From Mermis nigrescens (taxonomy: Eukaryota > Nematoda > Enoplea > Mermithida > Mermithidae), in NCBI GenBank assembly GCA_036768485.1, contig JAVLUZ010000164.1:620001-684000 (forward strand): a stretch of DNA of 64,000 nt. The letters run 5' to 3'. Every line of letters begins with the position of its first letter. Position 1 is the stretch's first letter. A program made the translations under genes and the position numbers. Under the pieces are notes generated by a model, which ran no database searches, had not been told where the DNA came from, and was given only the letters and a program-made list of their open reading frames with translations. Below are positions 1-12,400 of this stretch, in pieces.

Positions 1-556
1 ACTGTTTTTGTTTTTTGTCAAACGTACCATATTTAGCCTTTGACCGTATTGCGGCTAAGATTCCCATACGGTACATAATAAAAGGCAACTCGGAATATCT
101 GAAGGAAAAACGTTTTCAGACAAATAATAATCAGGAAACGAGTGTAAATAAACTTTTCACGGAAACCGGCGGTCCCATAAGCATATATTTTATCAGTTTT
201 TTTGGCGTACTGATGATCCGCAGCTGGCATGTTGAAATACGACAGAACGAGGGAACAAGCGTAAATAAACTTTTCGTAGAAGCCAGCGGTCCCACAGGCC
301 TGTTTTGAAAACTGTCATAAATTCAATTAGGCATACCAACTAATCAAGCATTAATTGCTGTCTGACATAATTTTAAGATGAAATTAGATATACATAGGAT
401 ATTTAAGTGACAATGCATTCGTACAAGGTCACAGTGTTCTAAGAGAATGTAATTGCGAAATCGTCTTTAGCAAATATATATTGATTCTGCAATACATTTC
501 TTCGATGGCAGAACCAAAACATATTAGTCACGCAGATTTCTAAAAACTGATAAACG

Positions 557-559
<3 letters not shown>
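1..559. other. left edge, no recognised gene
   Basis: No homology-supported exon was recognised. The only structure seen is an imperfect direct repeat (about 135-178 and 251-296) listed separately. The stretch lies downstream of the XPO6 stop codon and is bounded on the right by a TA microsatellite. Confidence 0.5.
135..296 (+). repeat. two-copy imperfect direct repeat, 117-bp offset
   Basis: Copies of about 44 bp at roughly 135-178 and 251-296 share the core GTAAATAAACTTTTC (starting at 144 and 261). The offset of 117 bp is a multiple of three, so one plus-strand reading frame reads TSVNKLF followed a few residues later by GP in both copies. This could be a degenerate coding repeat or a simple duplication; no family was recognised. 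Confidence 0.5.
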
Positions 560-646
<87 letters not shown>

Positions 647-653
647 GTATATA
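560..653. repeat. (TA)n microsatellite
   Basis: About 40 uninterrupted TA dinucleotides followed by a short imperfect tail. It abuts the mariner-type foldback element, which fits the TA target preference of that superfamily. Confidence 0.95.
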
Positions 654-1331
654 GGTGTCCCAGCTAACTATTCGTGATTTTGTTTTTAATAACTTTTGCA
701 ATTTTCATCCGTTTTCCTTCAAATTTTGTTACAGTATAGAAACAACATTGTAATTTTATGTGTCATTTTTTCAGATCATAGGTTTTAGTAGTTATTATTT
801 TATTTGAAATATTCTATGGCGTATGCCGTTGGAAAACGTGCAAAAGTAGCACCATAGTAGTATGGACGAAAAGCGTCGTCGTCACGGTTCAATAAAAGTT
901 CAGAAGCGAGATGAAGCGTGATCTTCCCGGTGACCATAGCATTAGAAACAAGGCATTTAGCTTTGATGGAGACCGGTTCGGTTCAATGTCAAGAGGAAGC
1001 GAAGCAGATCGATACGGCCTAAACTTTCATCCGAACGAGCCGATCGGCTTCGCTTCCTCTTGACATCTTGAATCGAACCGGTCTCCATCAAACTTGAATG
1101 CCACTTTCTAATGCTATGGTCACTGGGAGGGTCACGCCTCATCTCGCTTCTGAACTTTCGTTGAACCATGACGACGCTTTTCGCCCATTCATACCATGCT
1201 GCCACAACTATTTATAACAATGATCTGAAAAAATGACACATAAAATTTTAATGTCGTTTCTATACTGTAACAAAATTTGAACGAAAACGGATGAAAATTG
1301 CAAAATCACGAATAGTTGGCTGGGACACCCT
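653..1331. mobile_element. foldback mariner-type (Tc1/mariner-like) non-autonomous element
   Basis: Both ends carry the same inverted terminus, GGTGTCCCAGCTAACTATTC at the left and its complement ending GCTGGGACACC at the right, bordered by TA-rich DNA. The inversion continues inward almost to the centre: arms run from about 653-1004 and about 1041-1331 around a 35-bp spacer, with roughly 75 bp near 790-860 present only in the left arm. The right arm encodes a transposase helix-turn-helix fragment and the left arm a decayed inverted copy of it. It looks like two abutting copies, or a rearranged copy, of one transposon end. No complete transposase is present. Confidence 0.8.
957..1205 (-). pseudogene. 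transposase N-terminal helix-turn-helix fragment (DUF4817-like)
   Basis: The minus-strand frame includes the segments QRKFRSEMRRDPPSDHSIRKW and ETGSIQDVKRKRSRS. These resemble the DUF4817-type helix-turn-helix found at the N-terminus of mariner-like transposases and host repeats, typically an RKF motif, a DPPS segment, an IR-W segment and a TGS/TGC turn followed by a basic tail. No catalytic DDE/D domain follows, so it is a remnant carried inside the foldback element. Family assignment is from recognition of the motif pattern only. Confidence 0.6.
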
Positions 1332-1864
1332 GTATATATACTCATCCTAAAATTCAAAACTTACAAATGAACTGCCTATAAGTTATACTTGATACTTCAT
1401 GAAGTTCAACTACATGAAGCGCAGGGTTGGAAAATTTTTAGAAATTAATTTTTCATCTAGCTAAAGTAAAGAAAATGAGGAAGATCGCTTTCGTCTATTA
1501 GCTAATATCTGATGCAGAAACATCGGTGGAAACAGCTATAATTCTATCAAAGTACGACTTTTGGACAGTTAATTCCGGACACCTTGCAAAGCTTCTGTAA
1601 AATACGTGCAACGTCGGAATTCTCGCCAAAGAAATCTGTTTGACTTTTTTAAAACCCGTTCAATCATATCCCAAAAGCATTTTGGGCTGTCATAACTTTT
1701 GAATTTTCAAAAGCTTTACAGAAGAATTTGAAGATTCCTTTTGATTTTAATCATTCCGAATGTCAAATAAAAAAAATTGAAAATGACTCCGTTGGAGTAT
1801 GCACATAAACGAAAGTTGTTTATTTGAGGAACTGGAATCTGAAGATCAGCATAATTTTACAGGG
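1332..1864. other. no recognised feature
   Basis: AT-rich sequence between two transposable elements, downstream of the XPO6 3' end. I see no exon, RNA gene or clear repeat structure. Confidence 0.4.
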
Positions 1865-1872
1865 CTTAAAAC

Positions 1873-2136
1873 CATACGTGGGCAGTACCAAAATTCTGGG
1901 GGGTGCAAGATTTTTCAAAGGTCAAAAAATTGCCTTAAAAATGGTGGTATGGCGAAAAAACACCATTTTTCAACGTTTCTCATCGAGCACTATCCATTGG
2001 CATCAAAAAATTGCGAGAGAAACAAAAAAATTTTCAAAAATTGAATTCTAAGGGGTATTTTGATTTCTAAGGGGAGTATTTTAGTTTCTCGGGGGGGGGT
2101 GCATATCCCTAAACCCCGCCCCCACGCCCAGGTGTG
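1873..2136. mobile_element. hAT-like MITE, family with CATACGTGGGC / GCCCAGGTGTG ends
   Basis: A 264-bp element flanked by a perfect 8-bp target duplication CTTAAAAC (1865-1872 and 2137-2144). Its ends are CATACGTGGGCAG and CGCCCAGGTGTG. The interior has runs of G and C (2091-2099 and the CCCCGCCCCCACGCCC tract). Relatives in the window lie at 29708-29935, 35163-35432, 48654-48897 and 63021-63669. It carries no ORF of its own. Confidence 0.8.
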
Positions 2137-2144
2137 CTTAAAAC

Positions 2145-2976
2145 CCCAAACAAACAGAAAAATATTCTGCTTAGGATAAAAATTGGCTGCGAAAAGCTAA
2201 GGCGTCTTGAGGCATATAAATGTTTATTACACAATCGAGCAAACGTATTCATAGTTATGCAAATGCGCGTACATAAATCAAAAATAGATAAATACAGTCG
2301 TGGACCAATCCAAGTTAATTTTTTATTCTTTTTCACACAAAATATTTCATTACTTGAAGGACCGGAAAATATATACATACATGTATAGAAATAATAAAAT
2401 AATCAAAAATTCGCAGCTATATTTTGCTATTTTGCATAAAATGAAGTAGTTGAACAAGTATGCTTTATAATAAGTCTTACTCATTTATACAAGGCAAAAG
2501 TTACACAAACAGATGAAAAAAGTAAAAAGTTATGCTATCGGGAAATTACTAATACTCCAGACTACAGAGAAAAAGTCGGACACGTTTCACTCAAAAAAAC
2601 TTGAAAATTTTTAGATTATTCCTTGCTACCTTCTAAAACAATATTCAAATAAAAAAAGATATACAGATTCTGAACCATTGATTCAAACAACGTCAATATT
2701 CATCAATGTATAAAGCTTATTCAACATCTTTAAATAAAGTCAGATTTATAATAAAACGCAATGACCTATCAACTCTTTCATTTTCGTGACACCCTGCCCA
2801 AATAAAATAAAGTGATAAGAACGAAGTCAATTTGAGTTTATAAAAATAAATTAATTAAATTAATTAAATTAAGCCAACAGAATGAACTGTTCAAGTCAAT
2901 AGACGCAGATCTTTGACATTCCCTGCAAACAGATCGGGATTGTTGTCTTATCACAAAATATGCCAGAAGGCAAGCG
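2145..2976. other. 3' flank of XPO6, no recognised gene
   Basis: AT-rich DNA immediately downstream of the XPO6 stop (minus strand), probably including part of its 3' untranslated region. No convincing minus-strand polyadenylation signal could be singled out by eye. No other feature seen. Confidence 0.4.
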
Positions 2977-2984
2977 AAGACTAA

Positions 2985-3155
2985 CAGGCACGTAGCTGGC
3001 CGTCCTATTTTGGGGGACCAACACCAATTTTTGGGGGGACTAAGCCCAAAAAAGCCAAAAATAGCACAAAATAACGTTTAAAAGTCCTATTTTCCCGATT
3101 TTTCTGAATTTTGGGAGGATCCGAAGCCCCCATTACCTCCAGAGATACGTGCCTG
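2985..3155. mobile_element. hAT-like MITE (CAGGCACGTAGCTGG family) in the XPO6 3' UTR
   Basis: A 171-bp element with termini CAGGCACGTAGCTGG and CAGAGATACGTGCCTG and a perfect 8-bp target duplication AAGACTAA at 2977-2984 and 3156-3163. It begins only about 18 bp past the XPO6 stop codon, so it lies in the mRNA's untranslated tail. A sister copy with its own perfect duplication is at 24779-24936. Confidence 0.85.
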
Positions 3156-3173
3156 AAGACTAATGCCAGAATA

Positions 3174-3494
3174 TCATAAATTATTATTAAAACGCACGAA
3201 TATCGAAAGATCATTCACAAATTTCGACAAACACAGCGCAAAAGACGGACTTTGTTCAGGCCATTTGAACTTTCGGAGTAAGTTATCGATCTGTTCACTG
3301 TTTATTTTGTTAAGAGACGTCAAATACGCTGGTAAAAATTCCACTTCGAAGAAATGCAATGTTTCTAATTGAGTGCAGGTCATAATGGCCACAGAATCGT
3401 AAAAATCGTCCGTTAAAATAGGATGTGATCGATAAAGCAATAGCGACAGCAGGAAACGAGCGAAATCCGAATAAAATCGACGCACAAAAATATC
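3174..3494 (-). CDS. XPO6: XPO6 exon 18, C-terminus (residues 993-1098)
   Basis: Acceptor CACTTATTCAG. Encodes DIFVRRFYSDFARFLLSLLL, HFFEVEFLPAYLTSL and CLSKFVNDLSIFVRFNNNL, then TGA at 3176-3174. The vertebrate counterpart ends around VHRLVNDLRYYRL. Intron 17 (3495-7550) is dominated by the LINE. Confidence 0.95.
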   Translation of the reverse strand, partial: DIFVRRFYSDFARFLLSLLLYRSHPILTDDFYDSVAIMTCTQLETLHFFEVEFLPAYLTSLNKINSEQIDNLLRKFKWPEQSPSFALCLSKFVNDLSIFVRFNNNL

Positions 3495-6400
3495 CTGAAT
3501 AAGTGAAACGCATAACAAAACGAAAAAGAATAAAAATACGAAAGAAGAGAGTCAACCATACATGTAACGGTGTCCTCGGTTATTTTCAGTGGGCCAAAAA
3601 TGGCAAACTTTTTGGCCAAAAATGACAAAAAAGTACATAATAATGGCTAAAAATGCAAGTTTCGCCTAAAATGGGGAAGGAGTTCAAAAAACTTTCCGAG
3701 GGGGCCGACTTCCCCCTCCGTTAACCTGTTACATGTCTGGAGTAAACGTACATATATATACTCGTACTTACAACAGTACGCGGACTTGACGCGTTCAGAC
3801 AACACACTATAACACAAATATACATAATGCAAAGAGAAATTGCATTAGAAAAACAAAAAGGCTTGAAAAATTTATTAAATCATTCGAAATTTCAGGCGTC
3901 AGCCACAATAAGGAGCTATCTGATCTTTATAGTATCCTTAATTTTTGACTTAATACGTGATTTTTTGGAAAAGTAACAGGACAGCACTTTAGCAGAAAAC
4001 AGCTTTATCGGACCGTAAGTATTAAAAGGAGTACCTTTATACATTTACTAAATTAACCAAAAAAATAACCTGACTAAGCTTCTAAGAATATTTTTAATTT
4101 TGAATATGACACGGCGTTATAACGTGCCTGACTGAAAATTCAACCACAGCTGATACAACGAATTACAAAAACTACACAATAACTCACTCACTCACTCATC
4201 CCGTTTTACGTCGTTTTTCCCAATTGGGGTTGGACGTTTGATGCTATGTCGCCATTTCACCCGATCATGAGTGTCTTCCATACGTAGATTTTTGGCAGCC
4301 AAGTCCTTTTTAATTGTCTTCATCCACGTTGTCTTCGGCCGGCCTCTTGGCAGTTTTCCAGGCGCCACCAGGTTTTTGGCTGATATGACATTACTGTCCT
4401 GGCTTCTTTCGACATGTCCTAGCCAGCGCAATCTGCAAGTCCGCAGTGTATTCTGGATATTGTCCATTGTAAGTCTTCTAAGAATTTCTTCGTTGCTAAT
4501 TTTGTCGGCCAGGCGCAAACCAAGCATCCAACGAAGCAATTTCATTTCAGTTCTGTTTAAAGCGTTTTCTATGCTATTTGTCATTGCCCATGTTTCTGAT
4601 CCATACAGCAGGACTGGGCGAACACAGCGCTGGTACAGTTGACAGCGGGTTGGTAGTGGTATACTCTTTTGCATCAGTAGACCAGCTACGACTCTCCATT
4701 TATTCCATGTGGCCTGGATTCTGCATCTAACGCTCGCTTCAGCACCACCATTGGCTTGTACTGTGTCGCCTAGGTATGTGAAAGTATTGACCTTTTCTAC
4801 CGTCATTTCATCGATTTGTAGCATGTTTGGCTCTACAATTTCTGAAACTACGTCAGTTGTGCATGCTGTACATTTGAAGTTGTCTTTTACTGCGTTCAAA
4901 CTTTGACGTATTCCTGAGCATTTTTTGTGGCACCATCGCTTGCACATGGTACAAAGGACGGAATTATTTCCAACACCTTTTGAGCAAACGGCACATGGGA
5001 ATCTTCCAGACTTCAAAGTTGGTCCTTTCTCACCAGAGACCATATACTTGGTTTTGCTTGGATTGACGATCATGCCTTTTTTCATTAGACTTGCATTCCA
5101 TAATTTGAAACGCTCTTTTATCTCATCTTGATTTTTAGCCGTGAGCACAAGGTCATCAGCGTATAGTAGTTCCATGGGTGTTTCAGTGTATATTTGCTTG
5201 GTTGCTTCTTCCATTACTGTTATGAATAGTAAGGGACTAAGGACCGAGCCTTGGTGTACGCCTATGGTTATGTCGATCTCTTTACTATGGCCAGCCTTTG
5301 ACTTGACAACTGTTTTTGATGACTGATATGTTGTCATTATCAGTCTTACTAGCTTTTCTGGGATTAGCTGTCTTCTCAAAGCCCATATGATCGTTTCTCT
5401 TGGTATTCTGTCGAAGGCTTTTTCGAGATCTACGAACAGGTGATGCAGCAGTTGGTGTTTCTCAACATACTTCTCTTGTAATTGTCTTAATATAAAAATT
5501 GGATCAGTTGTTGACCTATGGCGCATAAATCCATATTGTATTCCACTAATTTGTATGAGTTTTCGCAGCCTTAATTCCAAAATTTTTTCGAAAATTTTAA
5601 TGCCGTGCTCAAGTAGGCGGATTCCTCGATAGGATGTACAGTTCAGAGGGTCGCCTTTTCCTTTATACAATGGTATTGTCATGCTTTTAGTGAAATCGTC
5701 TGGCATTTCTTCAGTTTTCCACAATTGTTGGAAGATACGAAGTAGGGCAAGCAATGCAGGTCGTCCAGCTGCCTTTATGACATCTACTGATAGACCTGTT
5801 GGCCCAGGTGACTTCCGTTTTTTGAAAGATTTCATGGCTTCTTTCACTTCGTTTTCCGTTATTTCTTCAACTGGGCCTTCTACCATTGTACAATCGTCTA
5901 CTTCAACTTTTCCATTGCTTTCATTCAACAGTTTTTGGTAGTATTCCCTCCATCTATCACATATCTGTTCTGTAGATACTAATAATCGTCCATTATCGTC
6001 TTTTACACATATAGCACCAGTAACATCTTGTTTTTCAATCCTTCTGTTCTTAGCTAGCCGATATAATTTTCTTAGTTTTTCTTGATTACTGCCGCTGCTC
6101 CAGACTTCTTCAAGTGCTTCACTCTTCGCAGCAGCTACCGTACGTTTGGCTTCAGTTTTAGCCATTTTGTACACTTCTTTATCAACAGCACATTGGCTTT
6201 TTTGCCATCTCCGGTAAGCATCTTTCTTTGTAGTGATAGCTGTTCTGACTTTTTCACTGAACCACCATGTTTCTCTAAAACGTTTTTGATGACTTCCTTT
6301 TGATGTTCCACAGACTTCTTGTGCTGTGTTGAGTAGTGTGTCGCAAAAATGCGACCAGCACCCATTTGGTTCCAGTCGTTCAGCTATTAATCTTTCAAAT

Positions 6401-9400
6401 TTTTCCTGAGTGCTGCTGTCAGCTAGCTTCCACGACTTGATTTTCGGGCTACATTCTTTTTTAACGGTCTTTACGGCACAATTTGGCAACAAAAAGTCAG
6501 CGATTAGAACACGGTGTTGCGGTATGCATTCTTCACCGGGTATTGCCTTGACATTTTTGCATCTGGATTTCATTTTGTACCCAGTTAGTATATAATCGAT
6601 CTGACTTTCGTAGGCTCCGCTCTTGTACGTTATGAGGTGTTGATTTGGTTTCTTAAAATACGTGTTCAGGACGTGTAGTTGCAGGCTTTCAGCAAAGTTT
6701 AGAATTTCTTCCCCTGCACTGTTTCTTTCCCTGTATCCAAAACCACCGTGGTTTTGTTCATAACCCTCAGCACTATTTCCTACATGGCCGTTTAAATCTC
6801 CACAGATGATCAGTTGATCATTTAATGACAAGTCTCTGACTGCATCAGTGAGCGTGTTCCAGAAAAATTCCTTTTCTTCGTCTGCTCTCCCTTGTTGAGG
6901 GGCGTATACTGAGACCACTGTTAGTATTTCGTCGTTGGCTTTGATTTTGAGCCACATTATTCTTGAGTTGATTCGTTTCACTTCAACGACATCATCCACC
7001 CTGTCTGCTTTGACTAGTATTCCAACACCAGCCTCTCCAGAGGCTTCACCTGACCAGTAAAATTTATACTTCTCGTTACCATCGCCAATAAATTTACACG
7101 ACGATCCTTTCCACCTTGTTTCCTGTACACAGCATATGTTGATTTTTCGACGGACTAGTATATCTATTATTTCTCTACTTCTTCCAAACATTGTTCCAAC
7201 ATTTATTGAAGCAACTCTACATATTTGAAACCCGGAGATTCTTCGCACCCCTTTACCATTTAAGATATGCCGGGGACTAGGGGCCATATTTCTTTTCGAC
7301 ATAGCATTGAATTTTTGGAGCAGGTTTTCTACATCCGGATGCCCTTCCTGACGATAACCACTTGTTTTAAGCAAGTGTAACCTAGCCTATGGTGCAAGCA
7401 CCTCAGACCACTAGGCAGTGGTCGGTTTTGAAATCAGAGTTGTCCTTCTCCTAGATGGACTGCCTACCTACCCTACCAGCAATGCCTACCAAAACTACAC
7501 AATAAATACGGAATAAATAAATTCCATTTTCGCTATTATCAAAAACCCACCCTTTTATAGAGATTCCATTTTTCGTTCAATGTGTTCAAAAAATGCAATG
7601 CAATCTTGAGCACAGATGGTTGATCGTCGTTTAAACTTTCGCCGAACGTCTGAATTGAACAAAAATCTACTAAGCGCAATAAACAGTGATCAAGAATGGA
7701 TAAACGAAACACAATTTCCTGTTTTCGATGTATTTTTTAATATTATTTAATTTATTATTTTTTAAACAACATAAGTTATTAATGTTTTTGTGCAACGAAG
7801 TTAAGGTCTATCACCACACGTGTTCTGGGGGGAGGTTCGGGGAAATTCTGACTCCTCCAGAATGGCAACTAACCCCGCAAAATGGCTGCGACCCCCCCCC
7901 CGAATTGTTAATTTTTGGAAAAATTGTAAAAAGTATGCCCTTTTAAGCGTTTTTAGCTCATTTTAGGGTAAAAGGTCTCAAATTTCGGCGTTCGTGCCAT
8001 ATACACATTTCCGATTATAGTTTGTTCAATTTACCCGAATTTTCCAAATTTGTTTCGAATTTTTTTCGGTTTAACGTTCCAAAAACAACGAGCATTGTCC
8101 AAAAAATCCAAAAAACAGCGTTCTTGACGTGTACCCATCATTTTTTAACCCAAAAGAACTTTTTAAAAATTTTTGGGCTCCTTGACCCCCAGAATTCCTA
8201 TGCTGTACATGTATGTCTAACACTGAAGCATTCAAGATTATCCGATTATTCTTATGAATAGACGGTCTTTATCGAAAAATATGCAACGGCCATTTAAAAT
8301 CCTTTAATAGAAATCAAAAATATAATTTATCGCCATAAATCAAACCATCTTTAAAAGACAAGTAGCTAGCTATTCGTGAAATTGTAAAAGGAGGACTAAT
8401 GAAGTAGGTATTTATAATAAATCAATCTACATGAAGGGAACTATAGTCTGTTACAAAAAACCTAAGGCACGATAATCTATTTTCAGCTTACAAGAAAGTG
8501 GTTCGGCTGCACGAATACTACAATTTTGCATATAACTTTTACACATGCACACACGAAAGTATGTGAGGTATCCAGGTCTTTTGAAAGGCATAGCCTCTTA
8601 AAGCCGTTTTGGGACCAAACCTATTGCTTGAACCACACATGCACATAGGGGGGTGAGGGGGTATTGCCCCCCCCTCAGGGGTCAGCTAGACCGGTACTGT
8701 CCGGCGATTTTGAGCAAACAGGTCTTGTTCTGCATCATTTTTGACATCAAAATCAGTAAAAATGTCAAAATTTTTCCGGCGCTTCGCGCTAGATTAGTAC
8801 TTTTGAGTACTTTTCACTCAAAAAGCGCCCAAAATTGATAAATTTGTGCATTTTTAGTGTTAAAAGTGACATAATGCAGTCAAAATGGACTAAAAATGCT
8901 TTTAAAATGTGTTATTAAAATGTGTTATTTACACGAAAAAACGTTTTATAGGCTATTTTGACCATTTTGATCATTAAAACAGCAAAAAAATCGTGAAAGT
9001 TAAATTGACTGTTTTAGATTTTTGGCATTTCACCCCCTCTGCCGACCCTGACCTTGTGCACCTATGGCTTGAACCATGAAAAAGCGTCAAACTTGGTCTA
9101 ACAGTATACTTCTACGCACAAACAAACTTATTTTTGGAGTAGACACCTTTCTTCCATTGTTTTGCACATATCTGATGTTACAGATCATTCCACCGCCCTT
9201 ATTTTTATTTGATTCCACGCAAATTTAAGCACAAAAATTCAAGAAGAATAAAATACAACGGATTAAGTATTAAAATTTGACATCAAATAGCAAAATTAGT
9301 ATCCATTAACACCCGCCCCTCACAAATTAAACTCGGTTTACCACTTTCAGAGCTTTTGACCGTGTGTACGTATAAATAAAAACTTTGAACGCAAGTTGTT

Positions 9401-12400
9401 TGTCATGCGCAATGTCATAATCACTGTTCCATTTTAAACCACTTTTTAAATCGATTTGCTTAAAAAATTGTCAGTTTTGCAAAACGTTTCATAAAACAGA
9501 CTACAGATAATTTTAGCATTATCACCATAAGAAAAGTTTAAGAGAGTGCAAACTGATTAGTTCTGAATAAAAAGTACAAATAAGTCACTAAAAGAGACTT
9601 GTTTTCGTTTTAGTTCAAACTAAGATACAAGATCTCGATCTGTGCAGCATATGTTCTTGAATCGTTATTGAAAAATTGAATGATTTCATATATGCACACT
9701 AGGGGGTATGTGGGGGCGTATCCCCCTAACAAGACTTTTAGAAGGCATACCCCCTCAGGCCATTTCGGGCCAAAGCCGATTGATTGAACCACGAAAAAGC
9801 GCTAGTTGACGTCTAAAAGTGTAATTTCGAGTACATACGAGTATACTTATTTTTCGAGCAGTAGACTACTCAATTCAACTCATTCACTCATCCATACATT
9901 TTTCTTCTATTATTTTGTATACATTTGATGTTACAGGTCATCCTATTGCCCTTATTGTTATTGTTTTTATCAAATTTAACCAGGAATATTCATGAAAAAT
10001 CAAATAACACTAATAACGTACAAAAATTTGACATTAAATAGGCTAAAAATTACCCATTCAACCCCTCCCCTTCCCCCAAGAAAACTAAGTTAATCCTGTG
10101 CATGTATGAATGATATCATTAAATTTCCACGATCTTACGAACAAATTCATTTCATGTCCAGGAAACTAAAAAGTAGAGATTGTTCATAAACTCTTCATCA
10201 GATGACTACAAAAACCAACACGCTTATTCAAAATTAAGATTGGACGAAAGAAGATACTATTTTTGTTTAACAGTATTTACTTTATTAAGAATCTTTAGGC
10301 GAATAGGCTTAAGTGCATTAAAAAAATAAAATTCAATAAAATACATTTTAAACTGAACAACAACACACATTCATATCAACACTTTTTCAGTCAAAGTAAT
10401 ATCTTGAAAGACTAAGGAAAGGTAGAAATTGCGTTTTAAGAGGTAAAAACATGTGTTTATAACCGCGATTCACTATATTATAATAGTTGGATTTAATCCT
10501 CATCTAACGACCCTTTCTTAACTATTTGAAAAATATGTGAATTCCATATTGGTTTCCATTACAGCAGTATAATAAATATATATGTAAATAGTACAAACTA
10601 AAAAATAAATTCTTTTTTACTTCTAAGATTTTTATTAGATGAGTCTCGCTTTCTAGTCCAGCTTTCGCTGCCACACCGTCTGCTGCGTAATCCTCTATTT
10701 TTGTCGATGACGCGACGGGAAAAAAATAGCGCCATCTTGTAAAGAGAACATTATACAGCAGTTCCAAGAACGATTCTTTCAATTCGACACATGAAGCCTA
10801 AAAATAAAAGCAAACAATGACATAAATTTAGGAAAACAAATAAAAAAATTAATGACAAATAAAAACAAAAAATAAACAAACAATTAAAACATAAAAAGCG
10901 ATAAATAAAAACAATGAGCAAAAATGAGAAATAAATACGCCTAAACATAAAAATTAAAGAAGAAAAGAATGATGATAATAAAACAGATTAGTCGAGTTTG
11001 AGTGCGGAACGAATCAGGTACAGTCGAACCTCGATAATAAACACTCGGTTAGTAGACACTCCCGTTTAATGAACACCCTTCTCTTCGGTGTCTGCCAAAC
11101 TGACATGCTATGCTTTATCACAGTTAGAAACACGCATAATAAGAAATCGGTTAAAAGATAATAAAACACAGCTTCATAAGACCGTGGCTATATGCACGAT
11201 AATGCTCTCATAACATCGGTTATTAAACACTTACCAGGAACACGTGACTAAATGACGCAATAAAGTCATTTTTTGTCGAGTAAATCCGATTAGTAAACAC
11301 ATTTTTTGTGCACAGTAAAAGTAAAATCACTAATGTTTAGAGGGATACAATGATGTTCAGCCACACTATGATAGTGCTTTTGGATATAACAGCGCTATGT
11401 GACATGCAAAAGTAAATAATAGTCAAGTCGGTTAGTAAGCACACTCGTTAGTAAATACGGAGCTCCGTGGTCCCCTCAAGGTGTTCATTAACGGAATTCG
11501 ACAGTACATAATTTTTTGCGACATTTAATTTTTGGGACCTGAATTCTGGATTCCGTACTCCTCAAAAACTGCAAAAATAAAAAGAAATAATGATTAACTC
11601 TTCGAGTCAAGTAACAGATATCAGAGGAATAATTCTTATAAAGGTTAAACAAACGCTTGAACTTTAATCAAACGTTTTTAAGCAACTTTAAACATCCATC
11701 GGTGAGCTAAAATAACTTTAAGGTCGTGATAAAAGTCTGACCAAAAAAGGATTTATCAGGACGCAGAGGCGGATTTAAGGGGGAAGCGGGGGGCGGCCGC
11801 CACCACCCATTGGCCAAAAATATTTGGCGAGATTAAGAATGCATATGCAATTTGCAATGATTTTTGGCTGTCAGTGACCATAATTTATTAATGACATTTA
11901 TTTACTTTCTCTGGCGACCTGGAAGTCATTATCTGTTCATGTAGGTTTCAGAACAATTGTAACAGCAGAAACAGCTATTTTTGCGTAGTTTTCTTCTATT
12001 TTCAATTAAAAATGTCGATGTTTCGCATCAAATGCTATAAATACAAGAAATCAAGCAGTAAATCATGCTTCTAGACACGATTTTTCCGTATTCGGCGAAG
12101 ATTTTTCCCGATGTACAAAGACTTTTCGAGACCGTCTTTGTACATGTACAAACATTTTTGAGAAGACAAAAATTACAAAAAAGGTCTAAAATTTGAAAAA
12201 ATTTTCGGCGCTTCGCGCCGAAATGAGTAATTGTGTGTTCTATATATCTTTATAATGGCAGAAATTGCATTTAAAAGGGGAAAATGTCAAATTTTTCGGC
12301 GCTTTGCGCCATTCTATGACGATTCTTTGTGATTTTTGCCCTTAGAGACTCAGAAATCAGCTAAAATACTCTACTAAAAGTCGAACAACTCTGTTTTTAC

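Noticed and set aside
5141..6595. Several plus-strand ORFs of 60-120 codons opposite the LINE
   Set aside because: They are antisense shadows of the intact reverse transcriptase frame.
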